Below, piece after piece: positions 22,700 through 34,012 of a DNA stretch of 64,000 bases. Origin of the DNA: Branchiostoma floridae (Eukaryota > Chordata > Leptocardii > Amphioxiformes > Branchiostomatidae); contig NC_049980.1 in the NCBI RefSeq assembly GCF_000003815.2, positions 110,860-174,859 of the forward strand, given 5' to 3'. The position numbers and the translations under genes were made by a program. Each line of letters begins with the position of its first letter. Position 1 is the first letter of the stretch. The notes beneath the pieces were generated by a model. The model had not been told where the DNA came from. It worked only from the letters and a program-made list of their open reading frames with translations, and ran no database searches.

Positions 22700-25556
22700 T
22701 TGTCGGATATTGTGCATTTTCGTCACATAACACATTATATTATGTATTTATATTATAATATATATTATATCATATACTTTTGATGCTGTCGTTTTCTCAT
22801 TCAAACCGCAAAAGATATCCCCATGATGAGGTTTGGAGGTCTTTTTCCATTTGGAACAAAAACGATATAGAACCAGGGGCGGGGTGACATCCTGTCAACA
22901 GTGTATGTTTTGTGAAATGTGCCTGTCAATAGTGAAATACATCGATAGACTGCCCATAGCCTCTGTCGACGGCTATATATTGCAATTAATGCATCTACAT
23001 GTAGTTTTATATAACCTAGGACATCACCAAAAGACTACATTTTACTGAAGTCACAAAACCCACTTATTCTGCAGGGTGTGGGGCAGTTCGTTAAGCACTG
23101 CCTTCTAAGAAGAAGTCAAATCCAATAATAAGATGCAACTTCAGCTGAATAGACATTAGTGCCATGTACTACATTGTATTTTGTTTCCCTCGAGAATGTT
23201 CCTGCAATTAGCCTTCGGGCATGATTTTGCAAATAAACTTGCTGATTATATACCAACGTATAAATGAGTGTAGCTTTCTATATATCTAGCTGTGCCATCA
23301 CAAAATGACTCGTAAAGCTATATGGCCGTTTCATTTTGTTGCGCTCTTATCTAAGAGAGGTCGAGAGTCACAAAGATGGCTGCATTTTAGCAGGAATTCT
23401 TGTTGTTTGAATCTATAAGAATGTTCAATTGCTTTGGTGAGATTCAATTAGGCCAGTTCTTCTCTACACACATGCAAGAGACCTGATCTTACTTGTGTGT
23501 AGAAATCCTGGCCTAACAGCACAACAAAAATTACACGTCCTGCGTCAGGCGGGGTCCGAACCACTATGTAAAGAAATGAAGAAATTAGAAACAAAAGATG
23601 AAAGAAAATCATATGGAGTGGGTGGCAAACAGCGCCCGTTTTATTCAATACATATCATGCAGACACTTAAATCGCTTTCTTTGTTTATTTCTTAAATATT
23701 GAAAGAGACTGAGGTATCGAAAACAATTTTCAAAGACATTCTACCTTTTTGATCATGTTTGGAAAACTACTCAGATATATTAGATTTATTCATGTATGCA
23801 CCCATAAGAGAAAAACAATTTTCATTATTTTTTTATTGTCTAGTATTGTGCCTTTTCACATAACATATTACATTATATATTATATTATATTATATACTTA
23901 TATCATAATATAATATATATATATTATATCATATACTTTTGATGATGTCGTTTTCCCATTCAAACCACAAAAGATATCTCCATGATGAGGTTTGAAGATC
24001 TTTTTCCATTTGGAACAAAAGAGATATAGACCCAGGAGTGTCCAGAAAAAAGGGTTGACCAAGGTATTTTAACAGTGTCTTTCATCTTGTATTTGTTTGT
24101 CAAAGACTCAACAAAGGTGATTCTGGTCCGCCCCCCCCCCCCGACATCCTGTGAACAGCGTATATTCTGTGAATGATAAAGTCTAACACTAACCTTTATA
24201 TTACTCTAACATTGATCGTGTAAAAAGAGTGCAAAAATGGTAATTTCTCCGCCATTGACAGGATGTGTCTGTCAATAGTAAAATACATTGATAGACTGCC
24301 AATAGCCTCTGTCCACCGCAATATTGAAATTAATGCATCTACATGTAGTTTTATATACCAACGTATAAATGAGTGTGGCTTTCTAGATATTTAGCTGTGC
24401 CATTACAAAATGGCTTGTAAAACTAATATGGCCGTGGCATTTTGTTGCACTCTTATGAAAGAGCGGTCGAGGGTCACTAAGATGGCTGCATTTTAGCAGG
24501 AATTCTTGTTTTTTGAATCTATAAGAATGTTATATTGCTTCGGTGAGATTTTTGGCGAGTTCTATCCAAGCACAAGCAAGAGGCTTGTTCTTACATGCGT
24601 GAAGAAAAACCTGACCTAGCATGTACATGTGTCTTTTGAATAGATTTGATTTCTTTGCTTAGCTTGCCGTTTCAAATACTTGAACAGTTAGATAATCACC
24701 TAAGTCGTGACTATAGGTAACTTTCAGTACCAGTGTAGGTAGATTATTTGTGCGTGGACAACTGATTACAAATTTTGGATTAGAAGTAAACTGTCTCAAG
24801 TAAGGCTAACAGATATATGTATCTGACAATGCTTATTAGAGCCGCGCAGTTTTGCTTCCAAAGGCACTTTATCCTTGTGGATCAAAAGCGTCGCCTACCA
24901 ATATTCATTTAAATTGCAATTTTCGAATAGTCACGTTGATGTTGAAGTAATGCATTATGCTGTTTACAACACATAAGAAAGATACATACACTATAACGAT
25001 AATGCGTACACAATCTTAAACACAGTCTGAAATTGTAAAGAGAGGTCAGTGGCCATACTAATTATAGAATATACACTAGCATGCATACTATTTCTAAAAC
25101 CTGTACAATACAAGTACATCATGTGTTTTCCCTTGCAATTATATTGAATATTAAAAAAAAATTAAAAGACTCTCTGAAGAAATCTCTGGCTTCAAAGGTC
25201 AGCCCTTGCTGCTGAACGAGAGGCTTGGCGACACACTATAAACCAGTCAGTCTCAACCTTTGAGAAGAGAGAGATTGTAATTGTGATAGACTTGAATTGT
25301 ACTTTGCAATAGAATAAACCAATGCAAAACAAACAAACACACGAAGAGATTTCGAAAAAGAGACTTAAATATTTTCTAAACAAATCAGTCAACGTGCATC
25401 GAGTACCAAACGTTGTAATGCACCAAACATTATTCTGTGCTCAAACATTCTTAAATTAATTATAGTAGTGTCTTATGTTACACAATATTCATTAACTCCG
25501 GTTGGTGCAAAAAAATTTACAAAATGTATATATCATCTGGTTAGCAACTGGTTATA
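22700..25556. other. Non-coding stretch with internal duplication
   Basis: 22550-23330 and 23650-24540 are diverged copies of each other (shared TTTTTGATCATGTTTGGAAA, AATTAATGCATCTACATGTA and ATGGCTGCATTTTAGCAGGA). No gene seen. Confidence 0.6.
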
Positions 25557-25886
25557 TTACACCGAACGAACCGTCACATCTAGCTTTTGCACATCTATCT
25601 GAAAGCGTTCTTTAAAACTACCCAGAGAAGATGCCCCTACTGTGCTTTGTGATAACAAATTCCAATCTAAGATAGTTCTGGGAAAGTACGAATTTTTGAA
25701 CACATCAATCCTAGGTTGGTAACTCTGGTATTTGAAGGCATGACTGTTTCTTGTTCTTTTTTGAGCTGGAATTAGATACTTATCAGTTGGTACGTTCACC
25801 AGCTTATTGGTCTGTTGCTGTGGCAAGGACCCAGTAAATAACCATGGCAAAAAGGATTGGTGACAACATGCATCCTTGTCGAACAC
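25557..25886 (-). pseudogene. LINE 3'-end fragment
   Basis: Minus-strand frame with YLIPAQKRTRNSHAFKYQSY, KNSYFPRTILDWNLLSQSTV and SLGSFKERFQIDV, the F-P-R-T-x-x-x-W-N-x-L ending of LINE reverse transcriptases. 5'-truncated. Confidence 0.65.
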
Positions 25887-26172
25887 CGCTTACCACCTCA
25901 AACCATCCACTGTATTCCTCACCCGTCCGCACGCAGCACTTTGAGTTAGTGTATATTTGTGTCAGTGATCAAAGAGTTACTGCTAAGAAATATGTTAATT
26001 CTACTCAATTTAATCGATCCAATACAAAGACAACTTTACGGAAGTCAAACATTCCATTACATAAACTTAAGAACAAACGGAATCGATTATACAGAATTTA
26101 CACAGCATCAATTCCAAGCAAAAGCCGAATACATATAGCAAACTTGACGCGAATTCTGTAAGGTTCATTTTG

Positions 26173-26708
26173 TTTCTTACTACTGGATCGTATAAATTCC
26201 GTAAACTTCATATGCACCCCGCATGAACGTCGTAAAATCTCCGTAGATGACGTCTGAATGCTTAGTCATTCATATATTGGAGAATTTAGCTTCTGTATGG
26301 AGCAGAATTGCCCCCTAGCAATTCAAGAGATTATTGCAGAACTATTCACTAATAGATGCAAAAATGATATGAATTGCTAGGGGGCCTCAGTGATACATGG
26401 CGTTTGCTACATGCCCCCAATGACTCGACTATTGTACAGGTTGTAAATGGAGTTTCCTAGCTGGTTGGAATAGAGAACTTGTTAAATTGGCTATCACAGT
26501 GAAACTTAAGCATTCATAAGAATTTTTAGATGTTAATGAAATATACCTGTGACCAAACAAATGAGTTTACGGTTCAAGGTTCAAGGTTACGAATTTTGCG
26601 GAGTTTATACGAGTTCTATAAAGTACATACGAGTTTCGCGAACATCAAATATCAGCTTTCAAAAATTATACAAAATCTATGAAATTCTGACGATCCATTA
26701 CTAAGAAA
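26173..26708. mobile_element. Non-autonomous inverted-repeat element with internal hairpin
   Basis: TTTCTTACTACTGGATCG at the left is mirrored by CGATCCATTACTAAGAAA at the right. Inside, GCCCCCTAGCAATTCA (26310-26325) has an exact inverted partner at 26370-26385. Confidence 0.6.
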
Positions 26709-27164
26709 ATACGTTCCATTTCGTGTCCTAAAGATCAAGAAGATTAAATAATAATTCATAGTAGTAATCATATGCAAACCAAGAGTTAAGCTGATGAGAA
26801 CTCTGCAAGATTCGTATGTTTCTTATTATTGCCGTATGTGCCAAAATGCATCATATTTAACAAATAGTAATTCCAAAGTAAAAAAAAAATGTAGATGTAG
26901 ATGTAAAAGACCATTTGTACACCATACAGTTGGACGGTTTTCCAGTCACACGCTCGCATCCGTTTTGATGGGTTTTCAAAAAAAATGTCATTCATATAAT
27001 AATATCAACATGGTCCAGCCAACACTGAATTGTGAGAATTGAAGAAAAATATCTAGAAATGTGTATAGGACTAAGAGTTTAAAATACTTGAAGAGTCATA
27101 CTCCCTTCTCGGTGTATACACGTATACATTCCGTGTGATGTTCGTTTCTCCGTAACGCGACGAC

Positions 27165-27659
27165 CCAAAGGAGCTAACTTCTCCCAAAGTTCACAACAAA
27201 ATTGGTCTACACTAGTCGTATGTGTGCTTTATTCCCCCTGTTTATATCTACAACAACAAAACTGAGGCAGTTTGTTTTGTTTAGTTGTTTTTTGTTTAAT
27301 CTGACACTTCTTACGGAGGCAGTTGTGGTGGTATGCAATTTGTTTGCTTGTTTTCGTTGTTTTTTTTTTCCGTTCCGACAGATCTGACGGAGGCAGTTAA
27401 GATTGTCCTTCAGATAAATATTGCATTCTCTTTCATGTAAGATCTTATGTAAAGTCTGTTAAAGGTCACAGACAAATATTGGTTGCTTTAAGGCCACTGT
27501 AGACTTCTTATTTAGTACGCCCTACCTGTCGTGTCGTGGCGGGCTCAGCACACTCGAGCTCCGGACCGTCCTTCTGGCGTGGCGGGGCGACATCAGCACA
27601 CTCCCGGCCGTCCTGCTGGCTTGGCGGGGCGAGAGCTCCCTCCCATCCCTTCTGTTGCC
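27165..27659 (+). other. 5' flank/leader of locus 3, duplicated at locus 4
   Basis: Sequence from CAAAGGAGCTAACTTCTCCC onward matches 41445-41957 before locus 4, including TGACGGAGGCAGTT and ATTGCATTCTCTTTCATGTA. This probably holds the shared promoter and leader; no TATA box is certain. Confidence 0.5.
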
Positions 27660-28828
27660 ATGGCACGACAGCCTCAACAAACTTCTACCTGGAACCCTCA
27701 AGCGGGCGGTAATACCAGCGGGGAAAAGGGACGACAAGGCAAAGCCAGCGCACAACAGGTGACGGTTGGAGACAAAAACGTAGATGCACAAGAATTCATC
27801 AATCAGCTTCACGGCAACCCTACGTACGATACTGGAGGGGCTTCAGGTCAGTACCCGTACTTCACTACGTACAAAGTATTGTAGCCTCGTTCGCAGACGT
27901 CTGGAGGCTATCAGCTGTGGCATTTATTTTTTGAGGAGCCCTAATTCGCGGTGTTCAATATGGGCTAAGGGTCTCTATGCTCGGAAGTAGCATTTTACCA
28001 AACAGAGAACCATATAGCCCATGTTAAACATCGCGAATCAGTCCTACCCAAAAACATAAACGCTACCAATTCAGAAGTCTGCAAAGGAGGCTATAGAAAG
28101 AATAGGAAGAATATTTACAGCTGTATTAATAAGCAAGAAGATTTAACGTGTACATACTAAGATAATTAGCTAATGTAGATGTCAATTTATCACTTGTATT
28201 TCATAACCTGATCGTAAGAGCAATAAATAAACAATGAAGGTCATTTATTCATCAGTTGCATCGTGTGGTGCAATCAGTAAGGTGTGACCCAACCCCACCC
28301 AATAACAAATTCCTTCCTTCCTTCCTTCCTTCCTTTCTTCCTTCATCAATCCATCCATCCATCCATCCATCCATCCATCCATGCATCCATGCATCCATCC
28401 ACCCATCCATCCATCCATTCATCCATCCTGCCATTCATTCATTCATTCATTCATTCATCCATCCATCCATCCATCCATCTATCCATCCATTCATCCATCC
28501 ATTCATTCATTCATTCATTCATTTATTCCTTGAATGAGTTCTAGCTGTATGTAGGGCGTTGAGATATGATATTCCGATATCTGTAAAGCTTGTCAGAAAA
28601 ATCTTTTTATAAAGACTCTAAAGCGAACTCAAGGTAAGATTCCATCGTTTCTGTGTTGCAGAGTACGAAGCCATAGATGATGATGATTGGTGCATGCGAG
28701 CACGTGACTTTCTGACCTGCTCTCGACTGTTCAGCGGTGTCAAGGCAATTGTCGTCATGGCAACGCTGACAATATCCCTGATACTCATCGTGATGCCGTT
28801 TACCACTCCACGTCCGGATTTTGATATG
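27660..28828 (+). pseudogene. Locus 3: truncated receptor copy (NPTY tail exon + membrane exon only)
   Basis: Exon 1, 27660-27846, starts ATG and encodes MARQPQQTSTWNPQAGGNTS through an [15 protein letters not shown] end (donor GTCAGT, phase 1). Exon 2, 28662-28828, encodes [20 protein letters not shown] followed by the helix [18 protein letters not shown] and [11 protein letters not shown] (phase 0 donor). No stalk or head exon was found before locus 2 begins on the other strand. The same frame is open upstream to an ATG at 27531. It may be a partial duplicate, or make a short membrane protein by intron read-through (stop near 28868). Confidence 0.6.
28315..28530. repeat. Compound tetranucleotide microsatellite (CTTC, CCAT, ATTC)
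   Basis: Directly upstream of the locus 3 membrane exon. A homologous tract stands at the same place before the locus 4 membrane exon. Confidence 0.95.
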
Positions 28829-29000
28829 GTAAATATTCACCGTATCGGGTTTTTTTTTCTTATATTGTAACATTTACAAGACATTTGCAATCAAAGGAAA
28901 TGCATTACAAAAGCACATCGAAAATGTATATGCAGACAAAGCAAAAGACAAAAAAAAGTAAGGTACAACACACTAACAGACATAATACGAAATATAACAA

Positions 29001-30062
29001 AACTAGAGTTCGGCGACCTCATACCTCCTTGAAATGTTGAGAGCTTTTGTGAATTTCATGCAAATTACTTACCATTTACATAATGTATGCATGGCGATGT
29101 TCATTATTGACTAACGTACACATGTACAAGTATACAATTCCCATCATTAGTCATTATGCGGATTTGCTATTTTTGTATTTATTTATTGATCTTTTAGGGT
29201 AGTCCCTAAAGTATATATTATGCAAATCTGTTCCTCATTGGCATATTTGGTATCTGCTTATGTTTCACCTATCATAACTTACATTTGTTACATTTACTGA
29301 AGTTCAGCTATTGAAAACAATGGAATTGTACAATTTTTCATTAATTATGCAAATCAAGTCATTTGCATTAAATGTATATCATTATGAATATCTTCGCCTA
29401 AGCTACCTGCATGCCAAAAATGATGGCAATCCATCATTCCTTTCTATAGTTATCCTCTTTGGAGTGTCTTGCCAAAATGCCCCTGCAGTTCCAAAAGTAA
29501 TTGTTAGGAGGCTGAAACTTGCCCCACTTTGTCATGACAATAAAAGCTATCTACCACCCAAATATCAAAACTGTATCTTGTCCGGTACAAGAGATACATT
29601 AAAAAACTGCTATGATATAGTAAGCTCATTAAATATGCAAATGTAATATAATTTTGCATAATAAGTATCTTGTATAACATTGTCTAAGGTACCTTCATAA
29701 CAAAAAATCATGAAAATCCATTGTTACCTTCTTGAGTTATGCACTTCAGAATTTTTTGACAAAAATGCCCCTGCTATCCCAAAACTAGACTTTAGGGGGC
29801 CCAAACTTATGTCACTTATTCCTGAGCCAATAGCTATCTAACACCCAAAAAATGGGTCCATTTCTTGTTCAGAACACGAGATAGCAAAACCGGAAGTTTC
29901 GCTGCAGTACCAAAGAAAGCCGCTAGGGGGCTCAAAATCTAATCACTTCCAGCTTTCATCACACCCCACCAACACGCCAAGTATGAAACTAATCAGCAAG
30001 ATGTTCTTGAGTTATCTTGTTGACAGACAGACAGACAGACACACACACACACACTCACGCTA
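29001..30062. repeat. Interspersed repeat, copy 2, ending in GACA/CA microsatellite
   Basis: Same landmarks as 20787-21580 with an internal duplication of the AAAATCATGA...CCAAAACTAG part. Confidence 0.55.
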
Positions 30063-30069
30063 GCCGACG

Positions 30070-31279
30070 TACACGTTTCTTACCACAGTCACCTCTCAGT
30101 AAGACAGCCGGAGCCGCAGAGTTCCCGTTTACAATTTTTATTCAGTCTGTAGCTGTCACAGTCTGGCTGCTTCAGTGGTCCAGGTTCACATGAGCACAGT
30201 CTACAAACTTTGGAGAACAACAATGAAATCTCTACAACTTGATTATGGCCTACAATAAAGTAAAGGAACTTCCACAAATAAATACCAGCAATTCTGTCAC
30301 CTTGTGTTTTTGTTTTGCTTTTACTACAACAAAAGGATTTACTACAACAAAAGTAGATTATTATTCTATAAAAAGTAAAGTACCTAATTTTTAAAAGCGC
30401 TTGTATGCCATGCCTTTAGCATTTTGCAGGAAATGCACGAAAAACGTAAAATAAACTTGACACGGTCACACCGGGAGCGTTTTACTTCTCGAATGTTTTT
30501 TTATGTGCAAGAGTGTTTGAGAGTTAATGCGAATAAAGTCTACAAATTATATATATATATACCCATTTCTTACCGCTTTATTATACTCTATTCGTTAGTT
30601 ATTTTCTATTAGTTTTCTACTTGACAAAGCCGAAAGAATGTTAGAAAAATAAGCAGCTAATTTAGTCCAATAAGCATGAAATAATTCCATGTTTTACTTG
30701 GTATGGCGGAACAGGTGTCATAATACACCTTTTTAAAGCTGCCATACCAAAATCATAACACAATAATACATCAAATAATGATACATATAAATACAATAGT
30801 AAGAACAAATAGCGTAAATGAGCGTTAAACCCAATTCAAGGTAAATCAACTTTACAACACACATTAAACATTATTAAGTAAAATCCATAGAACAGTCATG
30901 AGATAGGATAAATTATCGTGTCATTGTATCAAGGCAAGTGGCGCAACCACAGGACAATTTCACATTTTTATTATTTCATTTTATTTTCATTTTATCAAAA
31001 AAAATTCGTGAGCATTATGCAAAAAGCCCAATTCGCTAACAAGCAGCCTTCTACTCAAAAACATAAGCATAAAACAAGAGTAGTAAACAACATACATACA
31101 TAAATAAATACCCAATTGATAATAGAATTTTTAAGGTAAATTTAGAAAAGACAAGTTGGTACTGAATCAATTAGGAGAATATACCTGTACAACGGATATA
31201 TTTTACATTTTAATGATTAGTTTTCCTGTGGATTGTTGGAGATCCGTAGAACAGTGGTGGTTATAGCTCTGCCTGTCGG
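30070..31279. other. Non-coding stretch downstream of locus 2
   Basis: 30070-30180 repeats the sequence at 50-171 (AGTAAGACAGCCGGAGCCGC and following). The rest is AT-rich, probably 3' untranslated/intergenic sequence of locus 2. Confidence 0.5.
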
Positions 31280-31290
31280 TTATAGGCGTC
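31280..31290 (-). CDS. Locus 2 exon 14: tiny terminal coding exon (GRL-stop)
   Basis: A TTTTTCCAG acceptor is followed by eleven bases that complete a split Gly codon, then Arg-Leu-stop. The sequence around it matches the terminal exon of locus 1. Confidence 0.6.
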
Positions 31291-33969
31291 CTGGAAAAAT
31301 GAGCAATGAGTTATTCTAGGTTACATTTCCAACCGGGGCCCGGTCGGGCTCTTTCAAAAAACAACAAAGAAAAAACAATTTTAAAACGCATGCCAATAAT
31401 AATGCACAAGATATTGGCTTGAATATTTCTGGTACGTTTCGTATTTTTCTGCCTTTTATTTAAAATTGTAATAGATCCTTAGAATGGTTAGATATTAGTA
31501 ATACATTTAACAGAACAGACTGACTTACATTCTTAATCCTTGTAATGCTGAGTTGTATTGTTATGAGTTGGGGGTATTTTTTAATGTAAAAGCTGCATAC
31601 CATTACAAAGCCCATCGAATGGGGAAGTAAATCTGCAGCAGCAGCACAGAACAGGTCAAGGTTTACTTATCTGATAAATCCATCAGCTCTGGGAGGTTAA
31701 ACTGGCCAAAAAATAGCCAACAGGACAATGGTTAAGGATGGACTAACGTGCTAAGTCAGTTTACTAGAGAGAAGGATTTTTGGAAGTGTGATAGTTATAA
31801 GAAGTACCTGGATCAGTCTGGCATATGAAGCGATAAGAAATCTGGTAGCAGTGTGCGGTCATCCACTCGCCTTTCCCTGATCCAGTAAAGGAGGAGTAAA
31901 GAACACAATATCGGTCGCCCCAGTTTCTCGGTTCTCGCGCACCCCAGGCGTTGTACGTCCCAAGTGCAGAACCATCCACCCACTCGAAGCTTCCATCTTG
32001 GCGCTGATCGCACAGGCCGATCCAGAATGACCTAGTACTGGCGGCCACCGTGTTTTGCATGAGTTGCATGAAGTCGTTGGTCTCAGCGTCTTTGGGCATG
32101 GCGATGGTGGCACCATCGTCACGACAGGTCATGGCGGCATCACTAAAAGTCTTGTCTATATCGTAGGCCTTGTAGCAGATTCCCTGCCATGACATGATGT
32201 AGCCTTTAGGACAAGTTGCTGGAAAAAAAGTTGAGTCAACAACAGACGCGGGGATTAGTAAAAAGTATTAATTATCACATTTACGTCATTGGAGGAACAT
32301 ATTTTTCATTAAGTTACGCAGTTTTACTTCATACCATCACAACTTATAACAATCTTCTGTCAGTAAAACACTATGTGAAACATGAGAGCAGGAAGATGTA
32401 CACAAACTATGTAAGTATATCATTGGTAAGGAAAATTGTGATAATCAATGCCACAAGATGTACTTTATCCATTTATGCAAAATACTGGAGTATAGGGATT
32501 ATTAATAAGGTAAGTAGTATCATTTAATGGAATAATGATAGACAGTGCTCCAGATTTTTCTGTTTGTGCCCCAACAATATTGTTCAATAAACAATCGGAA
32601 AAGGCTGAAACCCAAGTTACCTGGCGTATTACTAATGTCATGAAGGCGCTGCTCCAAAGCGGCTCTTCGGTTTCGCTCCTTGTTCAAGTCACGCTTTAAG
32701 GCGTCAACAGTAGGGGACAGTTGGCGTATGTTGTCTAGGTCGCGCTTCAAGGCGTCAACAGTGGTGGACAGTTGGCGTATGTCATCTAGGTCGCGCTTCA
32801 AGGCACCAACAGTGGTGGATGTGTTGTATTGGTCGCGCTTCAAGGCGTCAACAGTGGTGGACAGTTGGAGTATGTCGTCCAGGTCGCGCTTCAAGGCACC
32901 AACAGTGGTGGATGTGTTGTATTGGTCGCGCTTCAAGGCGTCAACAGTGGTGGATATGTTGTACTGGTCGCGCTTCAAGGCGTCAACAGTGGTGGACAGT
33001 TGGCGTATGTCGTCTTGGTCGCGCGTCAAGGCGTTAGCAGTGGTGGACATGTCGTCTTGGTCACGCTTCAAGGCGTCAGCAGTGGTGAACTTGTCGTCTT
33101 GGTCGCGCATTAAGGCGTCAGCAGTGGTGGACATGTCGTCTTGGTCACGCGTCAAGGTGTCAACAGTGGTGGATATGTTGTCTTGGCTGCACTTTAAGGC
33201 GTCAACAGTGGCCGAAAGTTGGCGCATGTCGCATTGGTTGTTCTTCAAAGCGTCAACAATGGTGGACAGTTGATATATCTCCTGCAAACATATAAACGTT
33301 CTGTATACATGTACGTACGTTTGAATACCAAACGTAAAAATAATGAAGAGCAGAACAGTCTGGCCTTATTGCATAAACAAATAGAAGCATTGTCATTAAA
33401 TTGCTTTACAATAGGCGTTATGGAACATGTGTGTTTACCTGTTTATTGATGAACATTAGAGGAGCAAGTCCCAAAGCGACCAGGCTTAGCAGCACGACAA
33501 TGCCGGCGACCATGTAGCTTTGGTGGTTGCGGATGGAACTACAGAGATCATTAAGGCCGCTTGTTCCATCCGGGTACGCGCGGTCTGTTAAACAGAAATT
33601 GGTGTGGATGATCAAAACGTCTATGGAATTATGCTATTTTTACATTTATTATGCAAATTAGGTCTTTGCATTATTAAATCTGATATTGCTACCTTTATTA
33701 GTTAGTATGTCACTTGGATAACTATTGGATTGATAACATTTCGTCATCAACTATGTAGATCAGATAGCTAGTCCGGAACCACGAGCTATCAAATCCGAAA
33801 GCTCACCCGCAGTGCCAAAAGAGACCGCTTAGGGAGTGGACAAAATCTAATGTTTTCGAGATCGCACCAAGACCTACCTACACGCCAAATATTAGGGGGA
33901 CTATCTAGGTATTCTCGTGTTATGGTTTTCACACATAGTCATGCACTCACGCACACACACGCGCGCGCA

Positions 33970-34012
<43 letters not shown>

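Noticed and set aside
28252..28544. Frames rich in His-Pro-Ser-Ile or Trp-Met-Asp-Gly
   Set aside because: Translation of the CCAT/ATTC microsatellite.
30089..30277. Cys-rich minus-strand frame of 62 codons as a terminal exon of locus 2
   Set aside because: The sequence is repeated at the start of the window without a conserved frame, and the GRL-stop exon explains the 3' end better.
32680..33273. Plus-strand frame of 197 codons over the locus 2 stalk
   Set aside because: Antisense of the coiled-coil repeat exon; the minus strand has splice sites and heptads.
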